Part shown: positions 58,915 to 64,000 of the stretch, in pieces
Position numbering within the stretch: position 1 is the first letter of the stretch
Layout: every line of letters starts with the position of its first letter
Source: JAZDEY01 sp043808325 [NCBI: Candidatus Eiseniibacteriota bacterium]
GTDB taxonomy: Bacteria; Arandabacterota; Arandabacteria; Arandabacterales
Direction of reading: 5' to 3'
Length of the DNA: 64,000 bases
NCBI GenBank assembly: GCA_043808325.1
Contig: JAZDEY010000034.1
Location: forward strand, 1 to 64,000
Program-made: the position numbers and the translations under genes
Notes under the pieces: model-generated
Databases searched by the model: none
Told to the model about the DNA's origin: nothing
The model's input: the letters and a program-made list of their open reading frames with translations, nothing else

Positions 58915-60102
58915 ATGAGAGTCTTGCTCGCAGTCACATCATCGATCGCAGCCTACAAAGCGGCTGAGGTTGTGAGCCGGCTTGTTAAGTCCGGGGCCCA
59001 GGTCTCGGTGGTGATGACCCGTAACGCGACCAACCTGGTCGGGCCCGCGACCTTCCGGGCACTCTCGGGTAACGAGGTCCGGGTTGATCTCTGGGAGAGT
59101 GGAACCAAGAAACCGATTCACCTCGATCTTGCCCAGGACCAGGACGTGGTGGCGATAGTTCCGGCCACGGCCAATATCATCGGCAAGATCGCCTGCGGCA
59201 TTTGTGACGACCTGGTCTCGACGGTGGTGCTCTCCACCACCGCGCCCGTGGTCGTCGCGCCCGCGATGAATGAAGCCATGTATCTCAATCCGGTGGTGCA
59301 GGCGAATATCGCGGTCCTCAAAGAGCGCGGCTTCATTTTTGTGGAGCCCGAGACCGGGTGGCTCGCCTGCGGTAAAGAAGGCAAAGGGCGGCTTGCCGCC
59401 ATCGAGACTATCGTGGTGGCAATAATGGACGCCGCCGGCCTGCGGGGTGACCTCGCGGGTAAGAAGGTAATCGTGACCGGCGGGCCTACGCGGGAGCCGA
59501 TCGATGCGGTGAGATTCATCTCCAACAGGTCCAGCGGCAAGATGGCTGTTGCGCTCGCACGGGTAGCTCGGCGGCGAGGTGCAGACACGGTCCTCATAAC
59601 CGGTCCGGTCGAGGTGGAGCCCCCGGCCGGGGTCAGGGTGATCGAGATCGAAACTACGGCCGAGCTTCGCGATTCCTTGGGGCGAGAGTGGCAGGGCGCG
59701 GACTGTTTGGTGATGGCCGCGGCGGTCTGCGATTTCAAACCCGAAGCCGCGGGCCCGGGGAAGATTCACAGGCAGGGAAAACTCTCCCTGGAACTTGTCG
59801 CTACCGAGGACATATTGAAGGAGTTTTCCCGCAAGAAGGATGGTAGAATAGTCGTCGGATTTGCGCTTGAGACTGAAGACGAGATCGAAGGGGGAAAGCG
59901 GAAACTTGCCGATAAGAACCTGGATCTCGTTGTTGTCAATAATCCTCTACGAGAAGGCACGGCGTTCGGCAGCGAAATGAATAGCGGCTACTTAATCGGC
60001 CGGGGCGGCACGGTCGAGGAGCTCCCCCTGGCGACCAAGACCGACTTCTCCGAGAGGATCTTTGACGCAGTCGCAAGCCTCCTTAAGAAGCCCCGTACGT
60101 AA
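58915..60102 (+). CDS. coaBC: Bifunctional phosphopantothenoylcysteine decarboxylase / synthetase
   Basis: The 395-residue protein catalyses two steps of coenzyme A synthesis. The N-terminal flavin-dependent decarboxylase CoaC (about 1-180) has VTSSIAAYKAAEV, the catalytic-His-region block LDLAQDQDVVAIVPATANIIGKIACGICDDL and APAMNEAMY. The C-terminal synthetase CoaB has VTGGPTREPIDAVRFISNRSSGKMAVALA and AAAVCDFKPE. Length is normal. It is 66 bp after rpoZ. Confidence 0.96.
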   Translation: MRVLLAVTSSIAAYKAAEVVSRLVKSGAQVSVVMTRNATNLVGPATFRALSGNEVRVDLWESGTKKPIHLDLAQDQDVVAIVPATANIIGKIACGICDDLVSTVVLSTTAPVVVAPAMNEAMYLNPVVQANIAVLKERGFIFVEPETGWLACGKEGKGRLAAIETIVVAIMDAAGLRGDLAGKKVIVTGGPTREPIDAVRFISNRSSGKMAVALARVARRRGADTVLITGPVEVEPPAGVRVIEIETTAELRDSLGREWQGADCLVMAAAVCDFKPEAAGPGKIHRQGKLSLELVATEDILKEFSRKKDGRIVVGFALETEDEIEGGKRKLADKNLDLVVVNNPLREGTAFGSEMNSGYLIGRGGTVEELPLATKTDFSERIFDAVASLLKKPRT

Positions 60103-60116
60103 CGAAGGATAGGCAC

Positions 60117-60944
60117 ATGGCGGACGGATTGGTGTCCGAGATCGGGCGCGAGGATCTTCGCGAGCAACTCTGCAATTGGCTGAGGCTGCTTGAGCTCTCG
60201 GGAATGAAAGAGATGGTGATGCCAGCTGGCTCGGGTGACGGCTGTACTGAAGCCGGCGCGGTGGGCTCCGGTGAGGTTGGTCCCAGCGGCTCAGGCTCCG
60301 GTGCGACGGGCGAAGGCGCGGCGGCGACCAGACCTGCGGACGCGGGCGGGCTGGAGGCCCTACGGCGGGAGACCCTCGCCTGCAAAGCGTGCTTCCTCGC
60401 CAAAGGTAGAACCAAAGTCGTTTTCGGTGAGGGCGACCCGTCGGCGGCGCTCGTGTTTATAGGTGAGGGCCCGGGCGCAGACGAAGACCGCCAGGGCGAA
60501 CCCTTTGTCGGCCGCGCCGGAATGCTGCTCACCAAGATCATCGAAGCGATGGGACTCACCCGGCAAGAGGTCTACATTGCCAATGTGGTCAAGTGCCGAC
60601 CCCCCGGAAACCGTGCGCCCGAGCCCGACGAGATCGCAGCGTGCCTGCCTTATCTTGAGAAGCAGATCGACCTCATCAAGCCAAAGATCATCTGCACGCT
60701 CGGCAATGTGGCGACCCAGACCGTGACCGGCGTACGTAGCCCCATATCGACGATGCGCGGTAGGCCCTATGACTACCGGGGCGTCACTGTGATTCCGACG
60801 TTTCATCCTGCCGCATGCCTCAGGAATCCTGAAATCAAGAAAGACGTCTGGGAAGATGTCAAAAAGGTAATGAAGGCAATTGATTTGCCCATCCGAGGGG
60901 TAAGAGGTGTGAGTACAAATGGCCCAGGTAAGACTAGGGATTGA
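60117..60944 (+). CDS. udg: Uracil-DNA glycosylase, family 4 (Fe-S type)
   Basis: The 275-residue repair enzyme removes uracil from DNA. It has VFIGEGPGADEDRQGEPFVGRAG (catalytic loop), VKCRPPGNRAPEPDEIAACLPYL and PTFHPAACLRNP. All four cluster cysteines expected of family 4 are visible: CKAC, the Cys of VKCRPP and the Cys of AACLPY. A Gly/Ser/Ala-rich linker of about 40 residues (SGDGCTEAGAVGSGEVG and onward) separates a short N-terminal helix region from the catalytic domain, a common feature in longer family members. It overlaps dnaB by 26 bp. Confidence 0.93.
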   Translation: MADGLVSEIGREDLREQLCNWLRLLELSGMKEMVMPAGSGDGCTEAGAVGSGEVGPSGSGSGATGEGAAATRPADAGGLEALRRETLACKACFLAKGRTKVVFGEGDPSAALVFIGEGPGADEDRQGEPFVGRAGMLLTKIIEAMGLTRQEVYIANVVKCRPPGNRAPEPDEIAACLPYLEKQIDLIKPKIICTLGNVATQTVTGVRSPISTMRGRPYDYRGVTVIPTFHPAACLRNPEIKKDVWEDVKKVMKAIDLPIRGVRGVSTNGPGKTRD

Positions 60945-62310
60945 GCACATTCCGCCTCAAGCGCTTGAGGCGGAGATGGCAGTCCTGGGAGCGATCCTCC
61001 TGGACCGGGATGCCATTGCGAGAGCTCTGGAGATCATCGACGACAAGTGCTTCTATTCGAGCCAGCACTGCAAGATCTTTAACGCCGTGATCTCGCTTTA
61101 TGACCGGAACGAAGCTGTCGACCTGATAACGCTGACCGAAGAACTGAGGAAGTCCAACGATCTCGACGCGGTTGGCGGGATCACCTATCTTGAGAGCGTT
61201 TTGAGCAGTGTGGCCACCTCCGCCAACATCGAACATCACGCCAAGATCGTGCTCGAGAAGTCCACGCTGCGGCGGTTGATAGAGGCCTCGACCCAGATCA
61301 TCAATGAATCCTACAACGGCCAGATCGAAGTTGCCGAACTCATAGATCGCGCCGAGCGGCGGATCTTTGAGATCTCCGGCTCGAAGCTCCGCAAAGGTTT
61401 CGTAGCGATGCAGGACATCATCAAGGATAGTTTCGAGCTCGTGGAGCAGCTCTACCAGCAGAAGCGCTACGTCACCGGACTTGAGTCCGGCTTCAAGGAT
61501 CTCGATACCATGACCGCCGGTTTTCACGCCGGCGATTTCGTAGTGGTCGCCGGGCGGCCGTCGATGGGAAAGACCAGTTTCGCCCTCAATATCGCCCAAC
61601 ACGTCGCGATCAAGCACAAGATCCCGGTCGCGGTCTTTAGTCTCGAGATGACCAAGGAGCAGCTTATGCTCCGGGTGCTGTGCTCCGAGGCGCGGGTCAA
61701 GGCGCACAGCGTGAGGACCGGCTTCGTCGGAAAGAATGAGTGGGGGAAGCTGACGCGCGCGGCAGGCGCGCTCCACGATGCCCCGATCTACATTGACGAC
61801 AGCGCCGACCTCAACGTCTTGGAAATGAGGGCGAAGGCGCGGCGGCTCAAGTCCGAGGTCGATCTGGGACTGGTGATCGTGGATTACCTTCAGCTGATAC
61901 GAGGCCACCAGCGTGCGGAAAATCGGCAGCAGGAGATATCGCACATCTCAAGATCGCTCAAGGCGCTCGCCAAGGAACTGAGCATCCCGGTGATGGCCCT
62001 GTCGCAGCTGTCGCGAGCGGTCGAGCAACGGGAGCGTAAGGAGAAGCGTCCGATTCTCTCGGACCTAAGGGAGTCGGGTGCGATCGAGCAGGATGCCGAC
62101 GTGGTGATCTTCATCTATCGGCCCTTCGTGTATAAGCAGAGCGGAGATGCGGCCGAAAGCGGGGATGCCGCCATGGCCGAGGACCGCAGGAAGGCCGAGA
62201 TCATAGTCGGCAAACAGCGCAACGGCCCGACCGGTCACGTCGACCTCATCTTCTTCGACGAATACACGCGCTTTGAAGACAAGGCGCGGGTCGAGACCGA
62301 GCGAGAGTGA
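60919..62310 (+). CDS. dnaB: Replicative DNA helicase DnaB
   Basis: The 463-residue hexameric helicase has the N-terminal domain PPQALEAEMAVLGAILLDRDAI, Walker A VVAGRPSMGKTSFALN, VFSLEMTKEQLMLR, Walker B LGLVIVDYLQLI, and the C-terminal LSQLSRAVEQRERKEKRPILSDLRESGAIEQDADVV. Length is normal, and there is no intein or split. A short extra stretch (YKQSGDAAESGDAAMAED, about 410-427) lies before the last strand. Confidence 0.96.
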   Translation: MAQVRLGIEHIPPQALEAEMAVLGAILLDRDAIARALEIIDDKCFYSSQHCKIFNAVISLYDRNEAVDLITLTEELRKSNDLDAVGGITYLESVLSSVATSANIEHHAKIVLEKSTLRRLIEASTQIINESYNGQIEVAELIDRAERRIFEISGSKLRKGFVAMQDIIKDSFELVEQLYQQKRYVTGLESGFKDLDTMTAGFHAGDFVVVAGRPSMGKTSFALNIAQHVAIKHKIPVAVFSLEMTKEQLMLRVLCSEARVKAHSVRTGFVGKNEWGKLTRAAGALHDAPIYIDDSADLNVLEMRAKARRLKSEVDLGLVIVDYLQLIRGHQRAENRQQEISHISRSLKALAKELSIPVMALSQLSRAVEQRERKEKRPILSDLRESGAIEQDADVVIFIYRPFVYKQSGDAAESGDAAMAEDRRKAEIIVGKQRNGPTGHVDLIFFDEYTRFEDKARVETERE

Positions 62311-62320
62311 ACTGGTAGAT

Positions 62321-63118
62321 ATGGATGCTGTTCAATACATCGGGAAGAACATCGGGCAGAGCCTCGTCTCATCGCTCGGCGATGTCGGCGCCGCCTTCCT
62401 GCTCTTTGCGAGTGCCGTGAAGGCCGTCCCCGCGGCCATAAAAGAGAAGCATCTCTGGTTTGACCAGATGGTCCGGGTCGGCATAGGTTCGATCCCGCTC
62501 GTGCTTGTCACTTCGATCTTCACCGGTGGCGTGGCGGCCGTCCAGGCAGCCTACCAGTTTCAGGATTACGTCCCGATGCGCTATCTCGGCACGGTGATCG
62601 GCAAATCGGTGGTGATCGAGCTGGGGCCCGTGCTTACGGCGCTTGTGGTTGGCGGCAGAGTCGGAGCCTCGATCGCGGCAGAGCTCGGCACCATGAAGGT
62701 CACGGAGCAGATCGATGCCCTGGAGACCCTTGCGATAAATCCCATCAGGTATCTTGTCGCGCCGCGCCTCCTGGCGGCCGTCATCATGCTTCCGGTGATC
62801 ACGATCTTCGCCGATTTTTTGGCGCTCATGGGCGGATGGATCGTCGCCCTTGTCGGACTCAAAGTGAGCACCCACACTTTCTTCTCGGGCCTCAGGCTCT
62901 TCTTTCATCCCAGTGACATCTATAGCGGTCTCATAAAGGCGGTCTTTTTCGGAGCGATAATCGCCACGATGGGCTGTTTTCATGGTATGCGGACCGAAGG
63001 GGGCGCCGAAGGTGTCGGGATCGCTACGATGCGGGCGGTGGTTTCATCCTGTCTGCTGATCTTGATTACCGACTACGTCCTTGCTTCTTTGCTTTTCAGA
63101 ACCGTGCTTATGCGTTAA
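62321..63118 (+). CDS. mlaE: MlaE-family lipid ABC transporter permease
   Basis: The 265-residue membrane protein has the MlaE/YrbE pattern: SIFTGGVAAVQAAYQF, LGPVLTALVVGGRVGASIAAELGTMKVTEQIDALETLAINPIRYLVAPRLLA, and five to six helices. With MlaF and an MCE protein it moves phospholipids between membranes, which implies a diderm envelope. ATG 62321 is chosen because it starts the conserved region; the longer frame overlaps dnaB. Confidence 0.93.
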   Translation: MDAVQYIGKNIGQSLVSSLGDVGAAFLLFASAVKAVPAAIKEKHLWFDQMVRVGIGSIPLVLVTSIFTGGVAAVQAAYQFQDYVPMRYLGTVIGKSVVIELGPVLTALVVGGRVGASIAAELGTMKVTEQIDALETLAINPIRYLVAPRLLAAVIMLPVITIFADFLALMGGWIVALVGLKVSTHTFFSGLRLFFHPSDIYSGLIKAVFFGAIIATMGCFHGMRTEGGAEGVGIATMRAVVSSCLLILITDYVLASLLFRTVLMR

Positions 63119-63132
63119 GTTGGGGAAGGCCG

Positions 63133-63879
63133 ATGATAGAGATAGTCGATCTTTGCAGGAGATTCGGAGGTAATGAGGTCCTCAAGGACGTCAACCTCAA
63201 GGTCAGGAAGGGCGAGACGGTCGTTGTGATAGGGAGAAGCGGCTGCGGCAAGAGCGTTCTCCTCAAACACATAATAGGCCTGATGAAGCCCGATCGTGGA
63301 AGCATTCTCGTCGGCGGCGTGGATGTCACGACGCTCAAGGGCAACCAGCTCTACGAGTTCCGAAGGAAATTCGGGATGCTCTTCCAGGGAGCCGCTCTCT
63401 TCGATTCGCTCTCGGTGTGGCAAAATGTGGGGCTGGGTTTGATCGAGCACACCGATCTCTCGGAGAGGGAGATACGAGAGCGTGCCAGGGAGAAGCTTGC
63501 GCTTGTCGGCCTTACGGGTGTTGAAGACGTGCATCCGGCCGAACTGAGCGGCGGGATGAAGAAACGAGTCGGACTTGCCCGGGCCATAGCGATGGATCCG
63601 GAGGTTGTGCTCTACGACGAACCCACAACCGGGCTCGATCCCATCATGGCAGACGTGATCAACGAACTGATCCGAACGCTTCAAGCGACGCTCAAGATCA
63701 CCTCCGTTGCCGTCACCCACGACATGAAGAGCGCGTACAAGATAGGCGACAAGCTGGCGATGCTCTACGGCGGCAAGATCGTTTTCGAAGGCACCCCGGA
63801 CGAGATCATGCACACCCGCGATGAGGCGATCAGGCAATTCATCGAGGGGAGAGCCGAGGGCCCGATATCGGTGCATTAG
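63133..63879 (+). CDS. mlaF: MlaF-family lipid ABC transporter ATPase
   Basis: The 248-residue ABC ATPase has Walker A GRSGCGKSVLLKHI, the Q-loop LFQGAALFDSL (MlaF type), signature LSGGMKKRVGLARAI, Walker B VVLYDEPTTGLDP and the switch His in VTHDM. It is 14 bp after mlaE. Together with the partial MCE gene that follows it forms an Mla-type system for outer-membrane lipid balance. Confidence 0.96.
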   Translation: MIEIVDLCRRFGGNEVLKDVNLKVRKGETVVVIGRSGCGKSVLLKHIIGLMKPDRGSILVGGVDVTTLKGNQLYEFRRKFGMLFQGAALFDSLSVWQNVGLGLIEHTDLSEREIRERAREKLALVGLTGVEDVHPAELSGGMKKRVGLARAIAMDPEVVLYDEPTTGLDPIMADVINELIRTLQATLKITSVAVTHDMKSAYKIGDKLAMLYGGKIVFEGTPDEIMHTRDEAIRQFIEGRAEGPISVH

Positions 63880-63899
63880 CAGGCCTCGAGGAGTAGGCG

Positions 63900-64000
63900 A
63901 TGAATACGAGATCGACTGACGTCAAGGTGGGCATTGCAGTGATTCTCGCCTTGGTGATCCTGGTTCTTGGTATTGCCTGGATCGGTGAGGTCCGCGTCAA
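63900..64000 (+). CDS. mlaD: MlaD/MCE-family substrate-binding protein, cut by the window end
   Basis: Only the first 33 codons are present: a short polar start (MNTRSTDVKVGIAV) and a transmembrane anchor (ILALVILVLGIAWIGEV), as in MlaD proteins, whose MCE domain would follow outside the window. GAGGAGTAGGCG precedes the ATG. The position directly after mlaE-mlaF supports the call. Confidence 0.8.
   Translation, partial: MNTRSTDVKVGIAVILALVILVLGIAWIGEVRV

Noticed and set aside
1-64000. CRISPR arrays, rRNA, tRNA, insertion sequences or phage genes
   Set aside because: No regularly spaced direct repeats, no rRNA or tRNA sequence and no transposase or integrase reading frames were recognised.

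Overview
The window is about 60% GC bacterial DNA with no rRNA or tRNA genes. Several secreted proteins end in a FlgD/Ig-like, T9SS-CTD-like domain, there are two M6 metallopeptidases and many GT-C glycosyltransferases and sulfatase-like proteins. TTG and GTG starts with good Shine-Dalgarno sequences are common. This combination suggests an uncultured member of the FCB group or a nearby candidate phylum (Eisenbacteria-, Krumholzibacteria- or Latescibacteria-like). That assignment is inference from gene content only.

Layout. 164-2197: a secreted metallophosphoesterase and a small B-box-like zinc protein. 2336-10446: a tight operon of DUF4159, a giant DUF4175-like coiled-coil membrane protein, a TPR protein, a secreted 'asparagine synthetase B-like' protein of unknown role, and a DUF89 phosphatase. 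11078-16449: a beta-helix protein and tandem M6 peptidases. 16655-36033: alternating sulfatase-like (alkaline phosphatase superfamily) and GT-C genes, a second phosphoesterase and a matrixin-like protease; this block includes a sulfatase stopped by one UGA and a frameshifted glycosyltransferase. 36023-38373: a spore-photoproduct-lyase-like radical SAM protein, a divergent endonuclease V and a zinc ribbon. 38642-48370: acpS, nnr, an M20 amidohydrolase, thiL, ispG, mobB, a GT-C and a fourth sulfatase-like gene, closely packed. 48473-49085: a MazF toxin-antitoxin pair. 49175-51664: an attenuator-controlled trpB2 operon. 51758-55431: an FkbM methyltransferase, a GGDEF remnant, an NFACT/RqcH protein and HicAB. 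55588-64000: a CorA-like transporter, then yicC-remA-gmk-rpoZ-coaBC-udg-dnaB and the start of an Mla lipid-transport operon.

The most striking system is at 49175-51664. A 19-codon leader peptide ends in tandem Trp codons (NWWRTSL), with alternative 1:2, 2:3 and 3:4 RNA stems and two terminators. It precedes an SbnI/SerK-like free-serine kinase homologue and a TrpB2. Published TrpB2 enzymes use O-phospho-L-serine, so the operon reads as a two-step serine to O-phosphoserine to tryptophan module under classical trp attenuation.

A second theme is several families of palindromic repeats. One (core AGGGACACACCCCATTTT) sits at gene ends and supplies or removes stop codons. Another lies in frame inside mobB and again beside the trp leader promoter. 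A 28-bp perfect palindrome lies inside a glycosyltransferase reading frame.
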